This document shows, piece by piece, positions 25,194 through 34,483 of a DNA stretch of 64,000 nt. The DNA comes from Roseiarcus sp963807735 (GTDB lineage: Bacteria > Pseudomonadota > Alphaproteobacteria > Rhizobiales > Beijerinckiaceae), in assembly GCA_963807735.1 (NCBI GenBank), contig CAWEDI010000026.1, positions 155,213 through 219,212 of the forward strand, in the 5' to 3' direction. The translations under genes and the position numbers were made by a program. Every line of letters starts with the position of its first letter. Position 1 is the stretch's first letter. The notes under the pieces are model-generated. The model had not been told where the DNA came from and made no database searches. It saw only the letters and a program-made list of their open reading frames with translations.

Positions 25194-25418
25194 GTGATTG
25201 CGATGAACCGGCACGAAAAGCCCCAGAACGGCGCCGAGGCGCGCGTGCAATATCTTGACGGCGAATACCGTGTCTTGCGCCCGGGCCTGTTCGTCGTTTG
25301 CGCCGTGACCGGCCTGCCGATCTCGCTCGACGATCTTCGCTATTGGAGCGTCGATCGCCAGGAAGCTTACGCCTCGCCGGAAGCCGTCATGCAGCGGATG
25401 ACGCACAGCGGCGGATAG
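25194..25418 (+). CDS. DUF2093 family protein
   Basis: 74 residues (71 if the ATG nine bases on is used). Family signature: ARVQYLDGEYRVLRPGLFVV then CAVTGLPISLDDLRYWSVDR and QEAYASPEAV. DUF2093 proteins are short, conserved in Hyphomicrobiales and of unknown function. The GTG is the start best spaced from the AGGG site. It follows the NDUFA9-like gene by 26 bases on the same strand, probably the same transcript. Confidence 0.8.
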   Translation: MIAMNRHEKPQNGAEARVQYLDGEYRVLRPGLFVVCAVTGLPISLDDLRYWSVDRQEAYASPEAVMQRMTHSGG

Positions 25419-25430
25419 GCTTTCACACGG

Positions 25431-25448
25431 CTGTCACATCCGCTGACG
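25431..25448 (+). promoter_or_regulatory. Possible Pho box before the phosphate transporter gene
   Basis: CTGTCACATCCGCTGACG contains two direct heptamers about 11 bases apart (CTGTCAC and GCTGACG). This is similar to the PhoB consensus of CTGTCAT repeats, though the second is degenerate. It lies about 40 bases upstream of the PiT start, so phosphate control is plausible but unproven. Confidence 0.35.
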
Positions 25449-25484
25449 ATAGGTTCCGCGCCTCGTTAGGCCCGGAGCGCCGTA

Positions 25485-27101
25485 ATGTCCGCTATCGCCC
25501 AGCCGGATTCGATCCCAAGTTCATCGCAGACGCGCGTCGCGCTCAACAAGCCGATGGATGTCCGGTTTTTGCTGCTGTTCCTGGCGGTGATTGCCGGCGC
25601 GCTGTTTTTCATGGCCTATTCGATCTACCGCGACGTCTCCGCAGCGGGCGGAACGCCGGAGACGTCGCTGCCGTACCTGCTACTGGGCGTGGCGATGCTG
25701 ATCGCGCTCGGCTTCGAGTTCGTCAACGGCTTCCACGACACGGCCAACGCCGTCGCCACCGTCATCTACACCCATTCGCTGCCGCCGCAGATCGCCGTCG
25801 TCTGGTCGGGCTGCTTCAACCTGCTCGGCGTTCTCGTGTCGAGCGGCGCGGTCGCCTTCGGCATCGTCTCGCTGCTGCCGGTCGAGCTTATTCTCCAAGT
25901 CGGCTCCAGCGCCGGCTTCGCCATGGTGTTCGCGCTGCTGATCGCGGCGATCATCTGGAATCTCGGCACCTGGTGGTTCGGCCTGCCCGCGTCGAGTTCG
26001 CATACGCTTATCGGCTCGATCGTCGGCGTCGGCATCACCAACGCGATCCTGCGCGGTCAGGACGGCACCGCCGGCGTCGATTGGGACCAGGTGACCAAGA
26101 TCGGCGAAGCGCTGCTGTTGTCGCCGCTGTTCGGCTTCGTGCTGTCGGCGGTGCTGCTGCTGGTGATGAAGTTCGTCGTGCGCAAGCCGGAGCTCTATAC
26201 GGCGCCGACCTCCGACAAGCCGCCGCCGCTGTGGATTCGCGGCCTGCTGACGCTGACCTGCACGCTGGTGTCATTCTTCCACGGCTCCAATGACGGCCAG
26301 AAGGGCATGGGCCTCATCATGCTGATCCTGATCGGCGTCGCCCCGACCGCCTACGCGCTGAACCGCGCGGTGCCGGAATCGCACACCCCGGCCTTCGTCG
26401 CCTCGGCCGACGCCGCCTCCAAGGTCATCGCCGCCCATGCGGCGGGCTTCAACATCCTCGGCGATCCGCGGCCCGCGGTGATGGATTACGTCCACGCCCA
26501 TAAGATCGCGGAGGGAACCTACCCCTCGCTCGCCGTGCTGGTGAAGAACATCGCCGACGAGGTGCAGAAATTCGGCGCGCTCGACAAGACCCCGAACAAT
26601 CAGGTGCAGAACGTCCGCAACGACATGTACCTCGCCTCCGAAGCGATCCGCGTGCTCGGCAAGGACAAAGAGAGTGAGCTGAACGCCGACGACAAGGCGA
26701 CGCTCAGCAAGTTCAAGGGCGAACTCGACAACTCGACCAAATTCATTCCGACCTGGGTCAAGATCTGCGTCGCTATCGCGCTCGGCCTTGGCACGATGAT
26801 CGGCTGGAAGCGCATCGTTGTCACCGTCGGCGAGAAGATCGGCAAGACCCATCTGACCTACGGCCAGGGCGCAGCGGCGGAACTGGTCGCGGCGGCGACG
26901 ATCGGCGCGGCCGACGGTTTTGGCTTGCCGGTCTCGACGACGCACGTGCTGTCGTCCGGCGTCGCCGGCACGATGGCCGCCAATGGCTCGGGCATGCAGT
27001 GGGGCACGTTGCGCAACATCGCGCTCGCCTGGGTGCTGACCCTGCCGGCGGCGATGCTGCTGTCAGGTGTGCTGTATGCGACGTTCCGCTCGATCTTCTG
27101 A
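25485..27101 (+). CDS. pit: Inorganic phosphate transporter, PiT family
   Basis: 538-residue inner membrane symporter that imports phosphate as a metal-phosphate complex with protons. The two inverted PiT signatures are clear: GFEFVNGFHDTANAVATVIY near residue 77 and FFHGSNDGQKGMGLIMLIL near 263. The C-terminal half shows AATIGAADGFGLPVSTTHVL and GTMAANGSGMQWGTLRNIAL. A long soluble insert (about residues 290-430) lies between the two membrane halves, as in larger bacterial Pit proteins. A strong terminator follows directly, so it is a one-gene unit. Confidence 0.93.
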   Translation: MSAIAQPDSIPSSSQTRVALNKPMDVRFLLLFLAVIAGALFFMAYSIYRDVSAAGGTPETSLPYLLLGVAMLIALGFEFVNGFHDTANAVATVIYTHSLPPQIAVVWSGCFNLLGVLVSSGAVAFGIVSLLPVELILQVGSSAGFAMVFALLIAAIIWNLGTWWFGLPASSSHTLIGSIVGVGITNAILRGQDGTAGVDWDQVTKIGEALLLSPLFGFVLSAVLLLVMKFVVRKPELYTAPTSDKPPPLWIRGLLTLTCTLVSFFHGSNDGQKGMGLIMLILIGVAPTAYALNRAVPESHTPAFVASADAASKVIAAHAAGFNILGDPRPAVMDYVHAHKIAEGTYPSLAVLVKNIADEVQKFGALDKTPNNQVQNVRNDMYLASEAIRVLGKDKESELNADDKATLSKFKGELDNSTKFIPTWVKICVAIALGLGTMIGWKRIVVTVGEKIGKTHLTYGQGAAAELVAAATIGAADGFGLPVSTTHVLSSGVAGTMAANGSGMQWGTLRNIALAWVLTLPAAMLLSGVLYATFRSIF

Positions 27102-27126
27102 CGCGAAGCGCAATCAACCGAATTCC

Positions 27127-27152
27127 GGCCCCGCCTAGCGGGGCCTTTTTTT
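27127..27152 (+). terminator. Rho-independent terminator of the pit gene
   Basis: Perfect 8-base-pair stem GGCCCCGC with loop CTA and GCGGGGCC, followed by seven T. Starts 26 bases after the pit stop codon. It is the clearest intrinsic terminator in the window. Confidence 0.93.
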
Positions 27153-27284
27153 GGTGCGAACCGTGCGCCGCGGTCGCTGCGGCGCACCATCAATTCCGTG
27201 TCGCAACGGCGCGGAAAGGGAGTGACAAGCGCGCAAAAAACGTCAAATTGGCGCGCAGGATAAAGAGTCCGCAAAAAGGGATCG

Positions 27285-28087
27285 ATGCCGCCCGAGGAGC
27301 TTGCGAACGGCGCCCAACCGCGCCGCGACGCATTGTTGAGCGTCGACGGGGTGACGGTGCGCTTCGGCGGCGTAACGGCGCTCGACGGCGTACGGTTTCA
27401 GGTGGCGTCGCGGCAAGTCTGCGGGCTGATCGGGCCGAACGGGGCCGGCAAGACCACGCTGTTCAACTGCATCTCGCGCCTCTACGAGCCGAGCTCCGGC
27501 GACATCACTTTCGAGGGCCGGCCGCTGTCGCGCATCCGCCGCCACGAGATCGCCCCGCTCGGCGTCGCCCGCACGTTCCAGAACCTGGCGTTATTCGCCA
27601 CCATGACGGTGCGCGAGAACGTGCGCGTCGGCGCGCACGCCTCCGCGAGCGGCGGCTTCATCGCCAACGCGCTGTCGACGCCGCGCGCCCGCCAGACCGA
27701 GCGCGAAGTCGCCGCACTCGCCGACGCGCTGATCGCCGAGTGCCGCTTGCAGGGTGTCGCCGATCGGTTGGTCGGCGAATTGCCGTTCGGCGTCAAGAAA
27801 CGGGTTGAGCTGGCGCGCGCGCTGGCGATCTCGCCGAAGCTGCTGCTGCTCGACGAGCCCGCCGCCGGCCTCAATCACGAGGAGGTCGACGCGCTCGCCG
27901 GCGAGATCGTCGGCATCCGCGATCGGCGCGGCGTCACCGTGCTGCTCGTCGAACATCACATGAATCTGGTGATGCGCATCTCCGATCAGGTCGTCGCGCT
28001 CGATTTCGGCAAGCTCATCGCCGACGGGACGCCCGCCGCGGTGCGCGCGAACCCGGACGTCATCCGCGCCTATCTCGGGAGCGCCGC

Positions 28088-28091
<4 letters not shown>
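27285..28091 (+). CDS. livG: Liv-type ABC transporter ATPase (LivG)
   Basis: 268-residue ATP-binding subunit of a branched-chain-amino-acid-type (HAAT) importer. Walker A GPNGAGKTTLFN at about residue 49, Walker B LLLLDEPAAGL, and a signature motif LPFGVKKRVELARAL that is the LivG form rather than LSGGQ. Length and LFATMTVRENVRVGAH fit LivG. Its stop overlaps the livF GTG start (GTGA). First gene of a seven-gene transport operon that ends with three binding proteins next to quaternary-amine enzymes, so the substrate may be a methylated amine or amide rather than leucine (inference). Confidence 0.93.
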
Positions 28092-28801
<710 letters not shown>

Positions 28802-28813
28802 GGAGAGCGCCCG

Positions 28814-29686
28814 GTGGTCGAACTGCTTCACCAACTCGCCTCCGGTCTCGCGCTCGGCGGCGTCTACGCGATCACCGCTCTCGCGCTGGTGATGATCTTC
28901 CAGGCGACGCAACTGGTGAATTTCGCGCAAGGCGAAATGGCGATGTTCTCGACCTACCTCGCCTGGGCGCTGCTGCAAAACGGCTGGAGCTACTGGACAG
29001 CGTTCGCGGTGACGGTCGTGGTCTCGTTCCTCGGCGGCGTCGTCATCGAGCGTGCCGTGGTGCGGCCGTTCGCCAACGCGCCGGTGCTCGCCTCGGTGAT
29101 CGTGTTCATCGGGCTCGGCTTCATCTTCAACGCGCTCGCCGGGTTCTTCTTCGGCTACACGGTGCAAAGCTTCGACACGCCGTTCGACGGCCGCCCCTGG
29201 TTCGGCAACAAGTTTATGTCGGCGCATGAATCGGGATCGGTCGTCGTCTCGTTGATCGTGCTCGTGCTGGTGTTCGCCTTCTTCCGCTTCACGCCGCTGG
29301 GCCTGGCGATGCGCGCGGCGGCGCAGAACCCGGCCTCGGCGCGGCTTGTCGGCGTTCGCGTCGGTTGGATGCTGGCGTTGGGTTGGGGGCTCGCCGCCTC
29401 CATTGGCGCCATCGCCGGCATGATGGCGGCGCCAATCGTCTATCTCGATCCCAACATGATGGGCGGCATCCTGCTTTACGCGTTCGCCGGCGCGGTGCTC
29501 GGCGGCATCGACAATCCCTGGGGCGCCGTGTTCGGCGGCTTCGTCGTCGGCGTCGCCGAGAATCTGCTCGGCGCCTATGTCGTCGGCGAGGAGGTCAAGC
29601 TTTCGGTGGCGTTGGTCATCATCGTCGGCGTGCTGGTCGCCAAGCCGTCGGGGCTGTTCGGGCGGCGCATCGTGGCGAGGGTATGA
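28814..29686 (+). CDS. livH: Liv-type ABC transporter permease (LivH)
   Basis: 290-residue permease with about eight membrane helices. Family motif LVNFAQGEMAMFSTYLAW near residue 35 and GGIDNPWGAVFGGFVVGVAE, typical of LivH. AMRAAAQNPASARLVGVRV is the cytoplasmic loop that contacts the ATPase. GTG start, 12 bases after livF. The stop overlaps the livM start (ATGA). Confidence 0.93.
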   Translation: MVELLHQLASGLALGGVYAITALALVMIFQATQLVNFAQGEMAMFSTYLAWALLQNGWSYWTAFAVTVVVSFLGGVVIERAVVRPFANAPVLASVIVFIGLGFIFNALAGFFFGYTVQSFDTPFDGRPWFGNKFMSAHESGSVVVSLIVLVLVFAFFRFTPLGLAMRAAAQNPASARLVGVRVGWMLALGWGLAASIGAIAGMMAAPIVYLDPNMMGGILLYAFAGAVLGGIDNPWGAVFGGFVVGVAENLLGAYVVGEEVKLSVALVIIVGVLVAKPSGLFGRRIVARV

Positions 29687-30657
29687 TGCTCGAACGGCTC
29701 GCCTGGGGCGCCGCGCTCATTTTCGCCATCTCGGCGCCGTTCTGGATGAGCGGCTATCACCTCTACCAATCCTCACAGGTTCTCATCTACGCGATTGCGC
29801 TGCTCGGCCTCAATCTGCTGACCGGCTTCAACGGCCAACTGTCGCTTGGCCACGGCGCGTTCTTCGCGCTCGGCGGCTACATCGCGGCGGTTCTCATCGT
29901 CAAGTTCGGCCTGCCCTATTGGTTGGCGATTCCGCTGGCGAGCGCCGTCTGTTTCGTCGCCGGCTTCCTGTTCGGGTTTCCGGCGCTGCGCTTCGGCGGG
30001 CTCTATCTGGCGCTGGCGACCTTCGCGCTGGCCGTGGCGACGCCGCAGATGCTCGCTTACAAGGGCCTGGATTTCCTCACTGGCGGCTCGCAGGGCTTGC
30101 AGGTGCCGAAGCCCGGGCCGTTGCTCGGCCTGCCGATGACGATCGACCAGAGCGTTTATGCGCTTTGCCTGGTGGCTGCCGTCGCGTTGTTCTGGATCGC
30201 CGCCAATCTCACCCGCGGGCGCGTCGGCCGCGCGCTTGTCGCGATCCGCGACCACCCGATCGCCGCGGAGACGATGGGCGTCGACGCCGCGTTCTTCAAG
30301 ACCGCCTGTTTCGGGATCAGCGCGTTTTACGCCGGCGTCGCCGGCGGCCTCGACGCGATCGCGGTCGGCTTCATCTCGCCGGAGAGTTTCGGGCTCGCGC
30401 TGTCGCTGGCCTTTCTCGTCGGCGTCGTCATCGGCGGGCTCGCCTCGATCGGCGGCGTGATCTTCGGCGCGCTGTTCATCGAGTTCGTTCCCAATTACGC
30501 CGACCAACTCACCGTCTATTTCGGCGAGAACGCCAAGGCGCTGCCCGGCGCCGTCTATGGCGTGATGATGATCCTGATGATGGCGGCGGCGCCGATGGGC
30601 GTCGCCGGTCTCATCCGGTCGATGACGCGCGGGCGCGCGATAAAAGGGAGGACTTGA
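29683..30657 (+). CDS. livM: Liv-type ABC transporter permease (LivM)
   Basis: 324-residue permease starting MMLERLAWGAALIFAISAPF; the start overlaps the livH stop, although the frame is open much further back inside livH. LNLLTGFNGQLSLGHGAFFA is the LivM signature; ALVAIRDHPIAAETMGVD is the ATPase-contact loop, and LAFLVGVVIGGLASIGGVIF lies near the C-terminus. Forms the transmembrane pore with LivH. Confidence 0.93.
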   Translation: MMLERLAWGAALIFAISAPFWMSGYHLYQSSQVLIYAIALLGLNLLTGFNGQLSLGHGAFFALGGYIAAVLIVKFGLPYWLAIPLASAVCFVAGFLFGFPALRFGGLYLALATFALAVATPQMLAYKGLDFLTGGSQGLQVPKPGPLLGLPMTIDQSVYALCLVAAVALFWIAANLTRGRVGRALVAIRDHPIAAETMGVDAAFFKTACFGISAFYAGVAGGLDAIAVGFISPESFGLALSLAFLVGVVIGGLASIGGVIFGALFIEFVPNYADQLTVYFGENAKALPGAVYGVMMILMMAAAPMGVAGLIRSMTRGRAIKGRT

Positions 30658-30658
30658 G

Positions 30659-31855
30659 ATGGATCGACGCCAATTTCTGACTTCCGCCGCCGCATTGGCG
30701 CTCGCGCCCCGACGGGCTTGGGCGGCCGACATGCCCGGAGTCACGTCGACCGAAATCAAGATCGGCCAGACCATGCCCTACAGCGGGCCGGCCTCGGCCT
30801 ATGGCGTCATCGGTCGCGCCGAGATCGCCTATTTCAAGATGCTGAACGAACAGGGCGGTGTAAACGGCCGCAAGATCAACCTGATCAGTCTCGACGACAG
30901 CTACAGCCCGCCCAAGACCGTCGAGCAGGTTCGCCGCCTTGTTGAGCAGGAGCATGTAGCCTTTCTTTTCCAGACGCTCGGCACGCCGTGCTGCCTGGCG
31001 ATAAGGCAATATTGCAACGACAACAAAGTGCCGCAAATCCTGTGCGCCAGCGGGTCGAGCGCGCTCGACGACCCCAAGAACTTCCCGTGGACGTCGCCGG
31101 CCAACCCGATCTATCAGAATGAGGCGCGCATCCTCGCCAAATATATCCTGCAGGAAAAGCCGAACGCCAAGATCGGCGTGCTTTATCAAAACGACGGCCT
31201 CGGCAAGGATTATCTGGTTGGAATAAAGGACGTTCTGGGTCCGGGCCGCGCCGGCATGATCGTCAAGGAGGCTTCCTACGAAGTCTCGGAGCCGACCGTT
31301 GATTCGCAGGTGACGAGCTTGCAGGGCAGCGGCGCCGACGTGCTGGTCATCGCCGCCACGCCGAAATTCGCGGCGCAAGCGATCCGCAAGTCGGCCGATC
31401 TTGGCTGGAGCGGCATGCGGATCGTCAGCAACGTTTCGGTTTCCGTCGCGACCGTGATGAAGCCCGCCGGGCTCGACAAAGCCAAGGGAGTCCTTGGCGC
31501 GCAATGGGGCAAAGAGCCGACCGATTCGCGCTGGAAGGACGATCCCGGCATGACGCAATGGCGCGACTTCGCCGACAAATACATGAGTCACGCCGATTTC
31601 CTTGACGTCAACGCGTCTTACGGATTCGGCAACGCCATAACGATGACGCAAATTCTCAAGCAATGCGGCGACGATCTCTCGCGCGACAACATCCTTCGCC
31701 AGGCGACCCACCTGAACGGCCTCGAATCGCCGCTGCTGTTGCCTGGCATGCGGCTGACGACGAAGCCCGGCAGCTATTCCGCCGTCAGACAAATGCGAAT
31801 GTCCGTGTTCGACGGGACGACCTGGCAGTTGATTGGCGACTTGATCGAAGCGTGA
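30659..31855 (+). CDS. ABC transporter substrate-binding protein, paralogue 1
   Basis: 398-residue periplasmic binding protein of the Liv/urea/amide type (Peripla_BP_6). The N-terminus MDRRQFLTSAAALALA has the twin-Arg RRxFL look of a Tat signal. Mature protein opens with TSTEIKIGQTMPYSGPASAY, the ligand-lobe signature shared by all three neighbours. AATPKFAAQAIRKSADLGWS is also shared. It differs from the other two in a short Cys-containing stretch (LGTPCCLAIRQYCNDN) and in GAQWGKEPTD. Tandem with two close relatives. Confidence 0.9.
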   Translation: MDRRQFLTSAAALALAPRRAWAADMPGVTSTEIKIGQTMPYSGPASAYGVIGRAEIAYFKMLNEQGGVNGRKINLISLDDSYSPPKTVEQVRRLVEQEHVAFLFQTLGTPCCLAIRQYCNDNKVPQILCASGSSALDDPKNFPWTSPANPIYQNEARILAKYILQEKPNAKIGVLYQNDGLGKDYLVGIKDVLGPGRAGMIVKEASYEVSEPTVDSQVTSLQGSGADVLVIAATPKFAAQAIRKSADLGWSGMRIVSNVSVSVATVMKPAGLDKAKGVLGAQWGKEPTDSRWKDDPGMTQWRDFADKYMSHADFLDVNASYGFGNAITMTQILKQCGDDLSRDNILRQATHLNGLESPLLLPGMRLTTKPGSYSAVRQMRMSVFDGTTWQLIGDLIEA

Positions 31856-31868
31856 AAGGACGACGGCG

Positions 31869-33071
31869 ATGACGACAAGACGCGCATTCCTGACCGGCGC
31901 CGGCGCCAGCCTCGCCGTGAGGGCGCTGCCGGCCCGGGCGGCCAACACGCCCGGCGTCACGGACAAAGAGATCAAGATCGGCCAGACCATGCCGTACAGC
32001 GGCCCGGCCTCGGCTTATGGCGTGATCGGCAAGGCGGAGGCCGCCTATTTCAAACTCATCAACGCACAGGGTGGCGTCAACGGCCGGATGATCAACCTGA
32101 TCTCGCTCGACGACGCCTACAGCCCGCCGAAGACGGTCGAGCAGACGCGGCGGCTAGTCGAGCAGGAGCAGGTGGCCTTCCTGTTCAACCCGCTCGGCAC
32201 CGCCCCCTGTCTGGCGACGCGCGACTATCTCAACCAGAACGGCGTGCCGCAGCTTTTCGTCGCCACCGGCGCCGCGGCGTTCTCCGATCCCGAGCACTAC
32301 AAATGGACGGTCGGCTTCCAGCCCAATTATCAGACCGAAGCGCGCATCTTCGGCAAACACATCGCGGCGACCAAACCGCAAGCCAAGATCGCCGCGCTCT
32401 ATCAGAACGACGGGTTCGGTAAAGACTATCTTATCGGCCTCAAGGCGGGTCTCGGCGAGGGCGCCGCCAGCATGGTTGTCAAGGAGGCGTCCTACGAAAC
32501 CTCGGAGCCGACGGTTGATTCGCAGGTCGCAAGCCTGCAAGGCTCCGGCGCCGACGTGTTTCTCATCGCCGCGACGCCGAAATTCGCGGCGCAGGCGATC
32601 CGCAAGAGCTACGATCTCGGCTGGGACGCGACGCGCTACGTGACCGACGTCTCGCTGTCGATCGCCACCGTGCTGAAGGCGGCGGGGCTCGAAAAAGCCA
32701 AGGGGCTGCTGACCGCCAACTACGGCAAGGACGCCAGCGATCCGCGCTGGAAGGACGACGCCGGCTTCAAACAGTACAAGGACTTCATCGACCAGCACAT
32801 GACGGCCAAGGACCTCGTCGATTCCAACGCGATCTACGGCTTCGACGCCGCCATCTGCCTGGTGCAGGTGCTCAAGCAATGCGGCGACGACCTGAGTCGC
32901 GACAACATTCTCAAACAGGCGACCAACATCAAGGACCTTGATTTGCCGATGCTGCTGCCGGGGATCAAGATCAACACCTCGCCGACCAACTACAGTCCGA
33001 TCCGGCAGATGCAGCTCCAGACGTTCAACGGAACGAGTTGGGAGCTGTTCGGCGACATTCTGCAAGGATGA
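31869..33071 (+). CDS. ABC transporter substrate-binding protein, paralogue 2
   Basis: 400 residues, with a Tat-like N-terminus (TTRRAFLTGAGASLAV) and the same opening IKIGQTMPYSGPASAYGVIG as its neighbours. SEPTVDSQVASLQGSGADVF and PKFAAQAIRKSYDLGWDATR are near-identical to paralogue 3. A 13-base gap from paralogue 1. Ligand-specifying residues cannot be assigned from sequence alone. Confidence 0.9.
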   Translation: MTTRRAFLTGAGASLAVRALPARAANTPGVTDKEIKIGQTMPYSGPASAYGVIGKAEAAYFKLINAQGGVNGRMINLISLDDAYSPPKTVEQTRRLVEQEQVAFLFNPLGTAPCLATRDYLNQNGVPQLFVATGAAAFSDPEHYKWTVGFQPNYQTEARIFGKHIAATKPQAKIAALYQNDGFGKDYLIGLKAGLGEGAASMVVKEASYETSEPTVDSQVASLQGSGADVFLIAATPKFAAQAIRKSYDLGWDATRYVTDVSLSIATVLKAAGLEKAKGLLTANYGKDASDPRWKDDAGFKQYKDFIDQHMTAKDLVDSNAIYGFDAAICLVQVLKQCGDDLSRDNILKQATNIKDLDLPMLLPGIKINTSPTNYSPIRQMQLQTFNGTSWELFGDILQG

Positions 33072-33097
33072 ACCTCAACGTGGAAACAGGAGGAAGC

Positions 33098-34303
33098 ATG
33101 CTCAATCGACGTCATTTCCTAGGCGGCGCCGCCGCCTCGGCCCTCGCCTTGCGCGCCGGCCGCGCTTCAGCCGAGAATGCGCCGGGCATAACCGACAAGG
33201 AAATCAAGGTCGGCCAGACCATGCCCTACAGCGGCCCTGCGTCCGCCTACGGCGTGATCGGCAAGACGGAGGCCGCCTACTTCAAGATGATCAACGAGCA
33301 GGGCGGCGTCAACGGGCGCATGATCAACCTCGTCTCGCTCGACGACGCCTATAGCCCGCCCAAGACCGTCGAGCAGGTGCGCCGGCTGGTTGAGGAGGAG
33401 AAGGTCGCCTTCCTGTTCAACACGCTGGGCACCGCGCCGAATCTGGCGATTCACGAATATTGCAACAAGAACATGGTGCCGCAGCTGTTTGTTTCGACTG
33501 GCGCCAGCGTGTTCTCCGATCCCGAGCATTTCAAGTGGACGATGGGTTTCAACCCAAACTATCAGACGGAAGCGCGCATCTACGGCAAGCACATCGTGCA
33601 AACCAAGCCCCAGGGCAAGATTGCGGTGCTCTATCAGAACGATGGCTTCGGCAAGGATTATCTGATCGGCCTCAAGGGGGCGCTGGGCGCCGCGAACGCC
33701 GGCATGATCGTCAAGGAGGCCTCCTATGAGACAACCGAGCCGACGGTGGACTCCCAGATCGTCACCTTGCAGGGCTCGGGCGCCGATATTCTTTTGATCG
33801 CGGCGACGCCGAAATTCGCCGCGCAAGCGATCCGCAAGTCCTACGATCTCGGCTGGGAGGGCGTGCGATACGTCACCAATGTGTCGGCGTCGATCGCGAC
33901 CATTCTCAAGCCTGCGGGCCTGGAGAAGTCCAAGGGGCTCATTACTGCGGGCTATCTGAAGGACGTTACCGATCCGCATTGGAAGGACGACCCGGACCCG
34001 AAGACCTGGCGCGACTTCTGCGACAAATATATGAGCTCCGCCGTCTTCGCGGACGTCAACGCGGCCTACGGCTTCGTTGCGGCTTCGGTGATGACGCAGG
34101 TGTTGAAACAATGCGGAAACGATCTTTCGCGGGACAACATCCTGGCGACAGCCGCCAATCTCAAGGGCGTGCACGTGCCGCTGATGCTGCCGGGGCAGAC
34201 GATCAACACTTCGCCCACGGATTATAGTCCGTTCAGGGAGATGCAGCTTGAGACCTTCAATGGCCAGAGCTGGGAGTTGATGGGCGAGCTCATCAAGGCC
34301 TGA
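33098..34303 (+). CDS. ABC transporter substrate-binding protein, paralogue 3
   Basis: 401 residues. The ATG was chosen for AGGAGG 4-9 bases upstream and for the Tat-like start MLNRRHFLGGAAASALALRA. An upstream in-frame ATG gives a signal-less extension. Mature part opens IKVGQTMPYSGPASAYGVIG and has LGTAPNLAIHEYCNKN and TTEPTVDSQIVTLQGSGADI. The last gene of the Liv-type operon; about 180 bases separate it from the MttB-like gene. Confidence 0.9.
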   Translation: MLNRRHFLGGAAASALALRAGRASAENAPGITDKEIKVGQTMPYSGPASAYGVIGKTEAAYFKMINEQGGVNGRMINLVSLDDAYSPPKTVEQVRRLVEEEKVAFLFNTLGTAPNLAIHEYCNKNMVPQLFVSTGASVFSDPEHFKWTMGFNPNYQTEARIYGKHIVQTKPQGKIAVLYQNDGFGKDYLIGLKGALGAANAGMIVKEASYETTEPTVDSQIVTLQGSGADILLIAATPKFAAQAIRKSYDLGWEGVRYVTNVSASIATILKPAGLEKSKGLITAGYLKDVTDPHWKDDPDPKTWRDFCDKYMSSAVFADVNAAYGFVAASVMTQVLKQCGNDLSRDNILATAANLKGVHVPLMLPGQTINTSPTDYSPFREMQLETFNGQSWELMGELIKA

Positions 34304-34483
34304 GCGCCAGGCGGACGCTCGGTCGGCGCAAGCCGGCCGACGCACGCTCCTGCGGCGCTTGATGCGAGGCTCGCCGCGCGCCTATGCCCGCCGCATTGGT
34401 CGCCAACGCATTTTGAGAGTTCATTTTTTCCCCCGGCTGGCGCAAATTCGCGGGCGAAGCTTTCTAACCACAGGGGACGCCCG

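Noticed and set aside
29365..29682. Longer livM starting inside livH
   Set aside because: The extra N-terminus is Arg-rich and unlike LivM; the ATGA overlap start gives the family N-terminus.
32154..33065. Antisense frame within the second binding-protein gene, with similar frames opposite the other two copies
   Set aside because: The recurring antisense frames simply mirror the high similarity of the three paralogues.
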